From Saprospiraceae bacterium (GTDB lineage Bacteria > Bacteroidota > Bacteroidia > Chitinophagales > Saprospiraceae), in the NCBI GenBank assembly GCA_025455635.1, contig JALOMF010000348.1, forward strand, positions 1 through 5,033: 5,033 nt of DNA, read 5' to 3'. The position numbers and the translations under genes are program-made. The notes beneath the pieces are model-generated. The model did not search any database. It saw only the letters and a list, made by a program, of their open reading frames with translations, and had not been told where the DNA came from. The stretch's first letter is position 1, and every line of letters begins with the position of its first letter. This document shows, piece by piece, positions 1-5,033 of this stretch.

Positions 1-172
1 TGAGAAAGCGAAGAGTTAATTTCCGTTTTCGGGGTGGACTTTTCATCATAGGAGTTCGGGATAAGCCATAGAAAATGGCGACGAGCAGTAGCACGATGAA
101 GGGGTGTACCTTGAGCTTAACCGTCCCCAAAACGATGAGGGCGATGCTTATGACGAGAAAGATGATTACCAT
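1..172 (-). CDS. GntP-family gluconate/sugar-acid permease, N-terminal part (runs off left edge)
   Basis: Reading leftwards from the ATG at 172-170, the first 37 residues form two hydrophobic stretches (about 2-17 and 24-36) around a short basic turn, KLKVHPF at 19-25, ending VAIFYGL. This matches the N-terminal hairpin of GntP-family H+ symporters, inner-membrane proteins that import gluconate and related aldonates. The gene lies downstream of a sugar-acid dehydratase on the same strand, which fits a catabolic operon. The start codon sits four bases beyond an AGTC/GACT repeat block, which therefore occupies its leader; an AAGGA word in that repeat lies about 13 bases before the ATG. Residues 38-57 in this frame turn basic and unlike the family (SRTPMMKSPPRKRK). 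The -1 frame there reads with more ordinary codons, so the gene may be frameshifted. Only 57 codons are visible. The family call rests on the first 37 residues. Confidence 0.68.
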   Translation of the reverse strand, partial: MVIIFLVISIALIVLGTVKLKVHPFIVLLLVAIFYGLSRTPMMKSPPRKRKLTLRFL

Positions 173-175
173 TTT

Positions 176-210
176 GAGTCTTCAGTCCTTCAGTCCACAG
201 TCCTTCAGTC
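176..210 (+). repeat. AGTC-type repeat block A, left inverted repeat of the S23 cassette
   Basis: The block is built of AGTC words about 8-11 bases apart, with units such as AGTCCTTCAGTC and AGTCTTCAGTC. Bases 180-210 match the reverse complement of 670-700 at 28 of 31 positions by hand alignment. The block starts 4 bases upstream of the permease start codon and ends 19 bases beyond the stop codon of the four-helix-bundle gene. Confidence 0.88.
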
Positions 211-228
211 AGGGGGCCGTGCAACTGG

Positions 229-594
229 TTAATCAAGAAATTTTTCTGGATTTTTCATCATGGAACTTAGCATTTTACCAATTTCCTCCACTTCTGAGAC
301 CCAGAATTCATATTTTTCCTTTGCTATGTATTCGCATGCAATAGAAAAATCAGCCCATACACCCGTTTCCGAATTTTCGGAGTCTGAATCTGAAAGTTTA
401 CTGACGAAGTGTTTGGGGTATTGTCGCTTTCTATATCCTTCCGCAATATTGCTACACACAGCCCTTGAACTTCGCCGTATCTGGTCGGTCAAACCATATT
501 TTTCTTCGGGTGGAAATTTCTTGGTTTCTTGGAAAATATCCATCGCTAAAAGGAAAGCCTTTCGATAGACTTTGAGTGTTCTGAAGTTTCCCAT
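229..594 (-). CDS. Four-helix-bundle protein, S23 / 23S rRNA intervening-sequence family
   Basis: The 121-residue product has the usual length and landmarks of the S23 (TIGR02436-like) four-helix-bundle family: an N-terminal LKVYRKAFLLAMDIF helix (residues 7-21), the KFPPEEKYGLTDQIRRSS segment (26-43), SNIAEGYRK (48-56), the SDSENSET turn (70-77) and the closing KMLSSMMKNPEKFL helix. Family members were first found in intervening sequences of 23S rRNA genes; bAvd of diversity-generating retroelements is a structural relative. The biochemical role is unknown, though nucleic-acid binding is often proposed. No rRNA sequence or reverse transcriptase surrounds this copy. It lies between a dehydratase and a permease on the same strand, bracketed by inverted AGTC/GACT repeats. 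It is poorer in GC than its neighbours (35% at 241-300), suggesting transfer. No Shine-Dalgarno site precedes the ATG. An antisense frame of 102 codons overlaps it and is taken as a shadow. Confidence 0.93.
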   Translation of the reverse strand: MGNFRTLKVYRKAFLLAMDIFQETKKFPPEEKYGLTDQIRRSSRAVCSNIAEGYRKRQYPKHFVSKLSDSDSENSETGVWADFSIACEYIAKEKYEFWVSEVEEIGKMLSSMMKNPEKFLD

Positions 595-620
595 TGTAGT
601 ATGTTTTAGTCCTAAAGTTT

Positions 621-704
621 GACAGTCTTCAGTCCGATAGTCTTCGGCCCGTCAGTCGGGGTAGTGATTGACTGAAGGACTGCAGACTGAAAGACTGAAG
701 GACT
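621..704 (+). repeat. AGTC/GACT repeat block B, imperfect stem-loop and right inverted repeat of the S23 cassette
   Basis: Bases 624-657 carry AGTC words (AGTCTTCAGTC, then AGTCTTCGGCCCGTCAGTC) and bases 670-704 carry their inverted counterpart (GACTGAAGGACTGCAGACTG, then more GACT words). The two arms can pair imperfectly around a 12-base loop at 658-669. The right arm is also the near-perfect inverse of block A (28 of 31 positions). It ends directly against the dehydratase stop codon at 705-707. No U-run follows the hairpin on the minus strand, so it is not a standard intrinsic terminator, though it could affect read-through or mRNA processing. Confidence 0.85.
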
Positions 705-2423
705 CTAATGCAAATCCCTGGCAACCTCCGACCCCGATTTCCCCACCAAAATATCCAAATCAGCGCCTTTGTCAGCCTGTTCCACATGGTCAATATAAAT
801 CTTCACGTAGCCACGAGTTGCCAGCGGTTCAGGTGCAATCCACGCTGCTTTTCTTTGTTGTAAAACTTCCTCCGAAACATCGAGGTGCAGGCGGCGGGCC
901 TCCACATCCAGTTCAATGAAATCGCCGTTCTCGACCAAAGCCAAAGTGCCGCCGATGGCCGATTCCGGCGAAACATGCAAAATCACCGTGCCATAAGCCG
1001 TGCCGCTCATTCGCCCATCGGAGATGCGCACCATGTCTTTTATGCCCTTGAGAATGAGCTTTTCGGGCAAGTCCACGTTGCCGACTTCGGGCATACCGGG
1101 GTAGCCCTTTGGGCCAACACCTTTCAGCACGATGACGCTGTCTTCGTCAATGTCGAGGTTGGGGTCGTCAATGCGGGCGTGGTAGTCTTCCATCGTTTCG
1201 AAGACCACAGCCCGGCCCCGGTGTTTCATCAGGCGAGGGGTGGCGGCGCTGGGCTTGATGACCGCCCCGTTTTCGCAAAGGTTTCCTTTCAAAACAGCGA
1301 TGCCTGCCTCGGGCTGCCAAGGCGCTTCAAGTGTGGCAATGATTTCCCGGTTAAAACATTCGGCTGCTTCGCAATTCTCGCCGATGGATTTGCCGTTGAC
1401 GGTGATTAAATGGCGGTGCAAGCGCTCGCCCAATTCCTTTAATACCACGGGCAAGCCACCTGCGTAGAAAAAATCCTCCATCAAGTATTTGCCAGCAGGG
1501 ATGAGGTTCACTAGGAGTGGGATTTTGCTGCCGATTTTGTCGAAATCCTCCAATTTTAAATCCACCCCGATGCGCCCCGCAATGGCCAGCAGGTGGATGA
1601 TGAGGTTGGTGGAGCCGCCCACCGCAGCGTTTACGACGATGGCATTTTCAAACGCCTGTCGGGTCAGGATTTTTGACAGCGTCAAATCCTCCCGCACCAT
1701 CTCCACAATGCGCCTTCCGGAGAGCCAGGCCATCGTTTTTTTCCTTGCATCCACGGCGGGAATGGCGGAAGCGCCCGGCAGGGTCAGTCCCAGTGCCTCG
1801 ACCATCGAGGCCATGCTGGAGGCGGTGCCCATCGTGTTGCAGTGCCCGGCGCTGCGAGCGGCGCAGGCTTCCACGTGGCGCAGTTCTTCGGGGGTGATGC
1901 CACCCGTTTTTTGCTTTTCCTTGATAATCCAGTTGAAGGAGCCGGAGCCGATGAAGCCGCCCCGGTAGTCGCCCCGGAGCATGGGGCCGCCCGGCACGAC
2001 GATGGTCGGGAGGTCCACGCTACAAGCACCCATGACCGTGCTGGGCGTGGTCTTGTCGCAGCCCGTGAGCAGCACGATGCCGTCGAGCGGGTTGGCCCGG
2101 ATGCTCTCCTCCACATCCATGCTGGCGAGGTTGCGGAAGAGCATGGTGGTGGGGCGCATGATGGTCTCGCCGAGCGACATGACGGGGAATTCGAGCGGGA
2201 AACCGCCTGCTTCGAGCACGCCTTTTTTGACGATTTCGGCGAACTCCCGCAGGTGGCCGTTGCAGGGCGTCAGCTCCGACCAAGTGTTGCAGATGCCGAT
2301 GACGGGGCGGTCGAAAAGGTCGTCGGGGTAGCCTTGATTTTTCATCCAAGAGCGATGGACAAAGCCCATTTTGTCGTTCTTGCCGAACCACTCCCGGCTT
2401 CGCAGTTGTTTTTCGTTTTTCAT
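705..2423 (-). CDS. IlvD/Edd-family sugar-acid dehydratase, L-arabinonate dehydratase type
   Basis: This complete 572-residue cytoplasmic enzyme belongs to the family that removes water from aldonic acids or dihydroxy acids to give 2-keto-3-deoxy or 2-keto acids. The opening (SREWFGKND, then NQGYPDDLFDRPVIGICNTW at 29-48) and the length resemble the [2Fe-2S] pentonate dehydratases such as Rhizobium L-arabinonate dehydratase more than the longer E. coli IlvD. Expected cluster ligands are present: Cys54 (TPCNGH), Cys122 (GCDKTTPS) and Cys195 (GHCNTMGTA). Asp123 and Lys124 fit the Mg2+ site with its carbamylated lysine. Ser473 in SDGRMSGTAYG fits the catalytic base. GPKGYPGMPEVGN (437-449) and the ending VARDLH are also family-like. 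Nothing looks broken. A GntP-type permease downstream supports an aldonate substrate. Exact substrate (arabinonate, xylonate, gluconate or dihydroxy-isovalerate) cannot be fixed from sequence; some databases would label it ilvD. The leader is AT-rich without a clear Shine-Dalgarno site. Confidence 0.96.
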   Translation of the reverse strand: MKNEKQLRSREWFGKNDKMGFVHRSWMKNQGYPDDLFDRPVIGICNTWSELTPCNGHLREFAEIVKKGVLEAGGFPLEFPVMSLGETIMRPTTMLFRNLASMDVEESIRANPLDGIVLLTGCDKTTPSTVMGACSVDLPTIVVPGGPMLRGDYRGGFIGSGSFNWIIKEKQKTGGITPEELRHVEACAARSAGHCNTMGTASSMASMVEALGLTLPGASAIPAVDARKKTMAWLSGRRIVEMVREDLTLSKILTRQAFENAIVVNAAVGGSTNLIIHLLAIAGRIGVDLKLEDFDKIGSKIPLLVNLIPAGKYLMEDFFYAGGLPVVLKELGERLHRHLITVNGKSIGENCEAAECFNREIIATLEAPWQPEAGIAVLKGNLCENGAVIKPSAATPRLMKHRGRAVVFETMEDYHARIDDPNLDIDEDSVIVLKGVGPKGYPGMPEVGNVDLPEKLILKGIKDMVRISDGRMSGTAYGTVILHVSPESAIGGTLALVENGDFIELDVEARRLHLDVSEEVLQQRKAAWIAPEPLATRGYVKIYIDHVEQADKGADLDILVGKSGSEVARDLH

Positions 2424-2467
2424 TGATTAAAGAAATAAAGGCGCAAATATGCCCAAAAACTAAAAAC

Positions 2468-2500
2468 TTTGTTAAAAAATCAATCGATTGCGTAAAGTTG
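2468..2500 (+). promoter_or_regulatory. Possible Bacteroidota-type promoter for the serine hydrolase gene
   Basis: TTTG at 2468-2471, then 21 bases, then TAAAGTTG at 2493-2500, resembles the Bacteroidota -33 TTTG / -7 TAnnTTTG consensus with one mismatch in the -7 box. It lies about 60 bases before the ATG at 2562, in the AT-rich gap (2424-2561) between two divergent genes. The gap must also hold the dehydratase promoter; the best minus-strand candidate, a CATATTTG near 2446-2453, has no convincing -33 partner. Confidence 0.35.
2481..2490. promoter_or_regulatory. 10-bp perfect palindrome, possible operator
   Basis: CAATCGATTG is a perfect palindrome. It falls between the proposed -33 and -7 boxes of the plus-strand promoter, a place where a dimeric repressor would block transcription. 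No regulator gene is visible in the window and the match is short, so an operator role is only a suggestion. Confidence 0.3.
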
Positions 2501-2561
2501 AAAAAAATTCTTTCCTTGCAACGGTTTTTAATTTTCCTTGAAAAAACTACCGGGGGGATAC

Positions 2562-4148
2562 ATGACAAAACGCAGAACTTTTATCAAACAAGCCGCTCTT
2601 GGCACAGTCGGCATCGGAATCATGGGCAGCTTTCCGGCATGCTCTCCGAAAATTGGCAAATCGGTAGGGCAGGGCAGTGGCCCATTGCCCCGCAGCACCC
2701 CAGAGGCGCAGGGCATCCCGTCAAGCGCCATCCGCAATTTTTTGGCAGCCGTTGAAAAAAGCGGGCAGGAGTTCCACGGCTTCATGGTCGTGCGGCACGG
2801 GCATGTGGTGGCAGAGGGCTGGTGGTCGCCGTTTGCGCCAGCACTCAAGCACACCTTATATAGTTTGAGCAAAAGTTTTACCTCCACGGCCATCGGTATG
2901 TGCGTTGCCGACGGCAAAATGAGCGTGGAAGACCCCGTCACGAAGTTTTTCCCCAACGACCTGCCCAACCCCGTACCCCCTCGCCTCGCCGCCATGAAGG
3001 TGAAGCACCTGCTCACCATGAACAACGGCCACGACGGCAAACCAATGGAAGCCATGCAGGCCGAGCCAAACGGGCGCTGGGCGAAAGCTTACCTTGCAGA
3101 ACCAATTCCCTACGAACCGGGCACCCACTTTTTTTACAATACTGGCTCCACCTACATGCTCTCTGCCATCGTGCAGAAACTTACGGGAAAAACCACCTTC
3201 GACTTCCTCGGCGAGCGGCTGTTCAAGCCGCTTGGTATCGAGGGAGCGGATTGGGAAATCAGTCCAGAAGGCGTCAGCGTGGGTGGTTACGGGCTGCGCA
3301 CCCGATTGGAGGACATCGCCAAATTTGGGCAGCTTTATTTGCAAAATGGCAAATGGGGCGGCCAGCAGATTATCCCAGCCTCGTGGGTGGAGGAAGCAAC
3401 CAAGCGCCAAGGCCCCTCACAGGACAACGACAGCGACTGGGGCCAAGGCTACGGCTACCAGTTTTGGCGCTGCAAACCGGAGCCGGGCTTCTACCGTGGC
3501 GATGGCGCTTTTGGGCAATATTGCATCGTCATCCCGCAATACGACACGGTCATCGCCATCAACAGCGAGAGCAAGGACATGGGGGCTTCGATGAAATTGG
3601 CGTGGGACCATCTGCTGCCAGCCCTAAAAAACGACAGCCCCTTGCCGGAGGACGCTGCTTCGCAAAAAGCCTTGGCGGAAAAATTAGAGAATATTGGTTT
3701 ATCAATACCTTCCTTGCAGTCCAGTTCACCGCTGGCTGCAAGGCTTTCTGGCAAGGAATTCAAGCTGGAAAACAACGAAAAGGGGCTGGCGAGCATCCGT
3801 TTTGCCTTCGAAAAAGATAGCTGCAAGGTGATGGTTCAAGGAAAAACTGGCACCCAGACGCTGACCTGCGGCTTCGGCCATTGGCACACCGACGGCAACG
3901 AGCAGGACGTTTCCGTCTCGCTCTTCGCACTGCCAGAACGGGTAAAGTTGACTTCCAAGACCGCCGCTAGTGCCACTTGGCAAGACGACCAGACGCTTTT
4001 AATCAACCTGAAATTCATCGAAAACGTCCACGGCGACCAATGGATTTGCCGCTTTGACGGCAATAAACTTACTGTTTCCTTCAAGAACAGCCTCGTGATG
4101 ATGGGGAAGGAGGAGGAGAAAAGGGCGGGGTTAGTCGGCTTCCGATAG
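2562..4148 (+). CDS. Beta-lactamase-family serine hydrolase (class C / esterase-like), Tat-targeted lipoprotein
   Basis: The product has 528 residues from the ATG at 2562, chosen because a G-run (GGGGGG) lies 4 bases upstream and the signal peptide begins properly there; a TTG at 2538 would add 8 residues. The N-terminus carries a twin-arginine motif (RRTFIK, 4-9), a hydrophobic stretch and a lipobox-like FPAC with Cys27, so an exported lipoprotein is likely. The beta-lactamase fold follows at about 45-355: Ser101-x-x-Lys104 in YSLSKSFTSTA holds the nucleophile, FFYNTGSTYMLSAIVQKLTG (190-209) gives the second-motif tyrosine, and YRGDGAFGQYCIVIP (311-325) replaces the KTG strand as in many esterase or peptidase-like members. 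Residues about 360-528 form a C-terminal extension, probably beta-rich, that I do not recognise. The last three codons and stop lie inside a palindrome. The family includes esterases, D-aminopeptidases and beta-lactamases; the substrate here is unknown, and antibiotic resistance should not be assumed. Confidence 0.92.
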   Translation: MTKRRTFIKQAALGTVGIGIMGSFPACSPKIGKSVGQGSGPLPRSTPEAQGIPSSAIRNFLAAVEKSGQEFHGFMVVRHGHVVAEGWWSPFAPALKHTLYSLSKSFTSTAIGMCVADGKMSVEDPVTKFFPNDLPNPVPPRLAAMKVKHLLTMNNGHDGKPMEAMQAEPNGRWAKAYLAEPIPYEPGTHFFYNTGSTYMLSAIVQKLTGKTTFDFLGERLFKPLGIEGADWEISPEGVSVGGYGLRTRLEDIAKFGQLYLQNGKWGGQQIIPASWVEEATKRQGPSQDNDSDWGQGYGYQFWRCKPEPGFYRGDGAFGQYCIVIPQYDTVIAINSESKDMGASMKLAWDHLLPALKNDSPLPEDAASQKALAEKLENIGLSIPSLQSSSPLAARLSGKEFKLENNEKGLASIRFAFEKDSCKVMVQGKTGTQTLTCGFGHWHTDGNEQDVSVSLFALPERVKLTSKTAASATWQDDQTLLINLKFIENVHGDQWICRFDGNKLTVSFKNSLVMMGKEEEKRAGLVGFR

Positions 4149-4157
4149 CTATCGGAA
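4140..4157. repeat. 18-bp perfect palindrome over the serine hydrolase stop codon
   Basis: TTCCGATAGCTATCGGAA is perfectly self-complementary. It encodes the last residues of the hydrolase (Phe-Arg) and supplies its TAG stop at 4146-4148. A nine-base-pair hairpin without a loop is poor as a terminator, so a dispersed palindromic element or a protein-binding site is equally likely. Confidence 0.8.
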
Positions 4158-4162
4158 TTGAA

Positions 4163-4226
4163 TCTGACAGTCCGCAGTCTGGGGCTGCTACCACGGCACA
4201 GACTGCGGACTGTCGGACTGAAGACT
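4163..4226. repeat. AGTC/GACT repeat block C, strong stem-loop between the two plus-strand genes
   Basis: Bases 4163-4181 pair with 4199-4217. The 15-base core ACAGTCCGCAGTCTG at 4167-4181 is perfectly complementary to 4199-4213, and the outer four positions add three Watson-Crick pairs and one G-U pair. The loop is 17 bases. A further GACTGAAGACT at 4216-4226 repeats the words seen in blocks A and B. There is no T-run after the stem, so it is not a classical intrinsic terminator. It may attenuate read-through into, or stabilise, the flanking messages. Confidence 0.85.
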
Positions 4227-4241
4227 TAGAAAAACATTTAC

Positions 4242-5033
4242 ATGAAAAACATTCTACTACTTCTTCTTTTCACCGCCTTCTTCAGTGGCAAAAAATGGAC
4301 GCCCTTGCTCGACAAAAACCTGTCGCAATGGGACATCTACCTGAGCTACCCGGACAAGTCACAGAACTTCGAAGGGCTGCCACGGGACGCTGACGGAAAG
4401 TACACCGAACCCATCGGCCTGAACAAGGACAAATGGGGCGTTTTCACTGTGAAGGAAGAAAACGGCGAGCCGATTTTGCACGTCAGCGGCGAGATTTACG
4501 GGGCGGTTTCCACCAAACAGGAATTTGAAAACTACCACCTTAAACTCCAAGTGAAATGGGGCGAAAAAACCTTCGCACCCCGCAAGACCGAGCCAATGAA
4601 CTCCGGCCTGCACTACAACGCCGTTGGGCCGCACGGGGCGGATTACTGGAAAACTTGGATGAAGGGGCAGGAGTGCCAAATCATGGTGGGCAGCTTCGGG
4701 GATTATTGGTCGCAGGCCGGGGGAATGGTGGACGTGCGTGCTGTGAAACAGGCTGACGGGACTTATTTGTACAGCAAAGATGCGCCGCTCGTTTCCTTCG
4801 GGGGAAGCGAAAAAGCGGGCGGCTACGTGGCCCGTTCACAGGATTTTGAAAAACCCAAAGGCGAATGGAACACCGTTGAACTCATCAATTTTGAAGGTAA
4901 AAGCCTGCACATCATCAACGGAAAAGTAGCGATGGCATTGGAAAATTCCCGGCACATCGTGGACGGCAAGGAAGTGCCATTGCGCAAGGGCAAAATCGAG
5001 TTGCAGTGCGAAGGGGCGGAGCTTTTTTACAAA
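4242..5033 (+). CDS. DUF1080 / 3-keto-disaccharide hydrolase-family secreted protein, 3' end cut by window
   Basis: From the ATG at 4242 the frame is open to the window edge (264 codons). An in-frame TAG at 4227 limits the start, and no Shine-Dalgarno site is seen. Residues 1-16 (Lys3, then a Leu/Phe-rich run) look like a short signal peptide without a lipobox cysteine, so the protein is probably periplasmic or secreted. The rest matches the concanavalin-like DUF1080 domain (PF06439): WTPLLDKNLSQWDIY (19-33), the MNSGLHYNA strand (119-127), GQECQIM (142-148), GEWNTVEL (207-214), the INGK turn (225-228) and KGKIELQCEGAELFYK (249-264). That last motif normally stands at the very end of the domain, so only a few residues are probably missing. 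Characterised members act on 3-keto-glycosides; specificity here is unknown. It lies 93 bases after the serine hydrolase on the same strand, separated by two palindromic elements, so co-transcription is possible but unproven. Confidence 0.93.
   Translation, partial: MKNILLLLLFTAFFSGKKWTPLLDKNLSQWDIYLSYPDKSQNFEGLPRDADGKYTEPIGLNKDKWGVFTVKEENGEPILHVSGEIYGAVSTKQEFENYHLKLQVKWGEKTFAPRKTEPMNSGLHYNAVGPHGADYWKTWMKGQECQIMVGSFGDYWSQAGGMVDVRAVKQADGTYLYSKDAPLVSFGGSEKAGGYVARSQDFEKPKGEWNTVELINFEGKSLHIINGKVAMALENSRHIVDGKEVPLRKGKIELQCEGAELFYK

Noticed and set aside
229..594. Four-helix-bundle gene as an Avd component of a diversity-generating retroelement
   Set aside because: No reverse transcriptase and no template/variable repeat pair is visible, and the protein fits the S23 group at least as well.
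176..704. AGTC/GACT repeats as a CRISPR array
   Set aside because: The repeats are short, degenerate and closely spaced, with no uniform repeat length or unique spacers, and no cas gene is nearby.
1842..2426. Long plus-strand open frame (194 codons) antisense to the dehydratase
   Set aside because: It lies wholly opposite a strongly recognised gene in GC-rich DNA, and its His/Ala/Glu-rich product resembles no family I know; it is a shadow.
2538..2561. Upstream TTG start for the serine hydrolase
   Set aside because: The ATG at 2562 has a G-rich site just before it and begins a properly spaced Tat signal; the TTG would only add residues that obscure it.
2856..3410. Minus-strand open frame of 184 codons opposite the serine hydrolase
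   Set aside because: It is antisense to the conserved catalytic domain, with no recognisable motif and no leader signals.
2900..3820. Plus-strand open frame of 306 codons overlapping the serine hydrolase
   Set aside because: It runs in the +1 frame of a clear coding gene, and its Arg/Pro/Gln-rich product is typical of an out-of-frame reading of GC-rich DNA.
4163..4217. Block C as an intrinsic terminator of the serine hydrolase gene
   Set aside because: The stem is strong, but no T-run follows it on the plus strand and the 17-base loop is large; it is kept as a repeat stem-loop instead.

Overview
The window looks like a piece of a Bacteroidota chromosome (Saprospiria, Cytophagia or Chitinophagia type; this is inference). 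The signs are start codons without clear Shine-Dalgarno sites, a free-standing four-helix-bundle (S23-type) gene, a DUF1080 protein, a Tat-dependent lipoprotein serine hydrolase, and a TTTG / TAnnTTTG-like promoter. The long genes are GC-rich (62% in a hand-counted 60-base sample at 1081-1140). The S23 region is poorer in GC (35% at 241-300, 45% at 421-480).

The left half is read on the minus strand. A complete IlvD/Edd-family sugar-acid dehydratase (2423 to 705) is followed by a small four-helix-bundle gene (594 to 229), then by the start of a GntP-family permease (172 to the window edge). Dehydratase plus GntP permease suggests uptake and dehydration of an aldonic acid such as arabinonate, gluconate or xylonate. 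The four-helix-bundle gene is a foreign-looking insert. It is bracketed by near-identical inverted repeats at 180-210 and 670-700, and with them it fills the whole gap between the dehydratase stop codon and the permease start codon.

The right half is read on the plus strand, away from a 138-base AT-rich divergent intergenic region that holds a plausible promoter and a 10-bp palindrome. It carries a 528-residue beta-lactamase-fold serine hydrolase (2562-4148) and a secreted DUF1080 (3-keto-disaccharide hydrolase family) protein that runs off the right edge (from 4242). Between them lie an 18-bp perfect palindrome containing the hydrolase stop codon and a 19-bp stem-loop built from the same AGTC/GACT words as the repeats around the four-helix-bundle gene.

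The genes together read as a carbohydrate or sugar-acid locus: export-targeted enzymes on one side, permease and cytoplasmic dehydratase on the other. The most unusual element is the repeat-bounded S23 cassette. Its layout resembles the intervening sequences of 23S rRNA genes, but here it sits between two protein genes.
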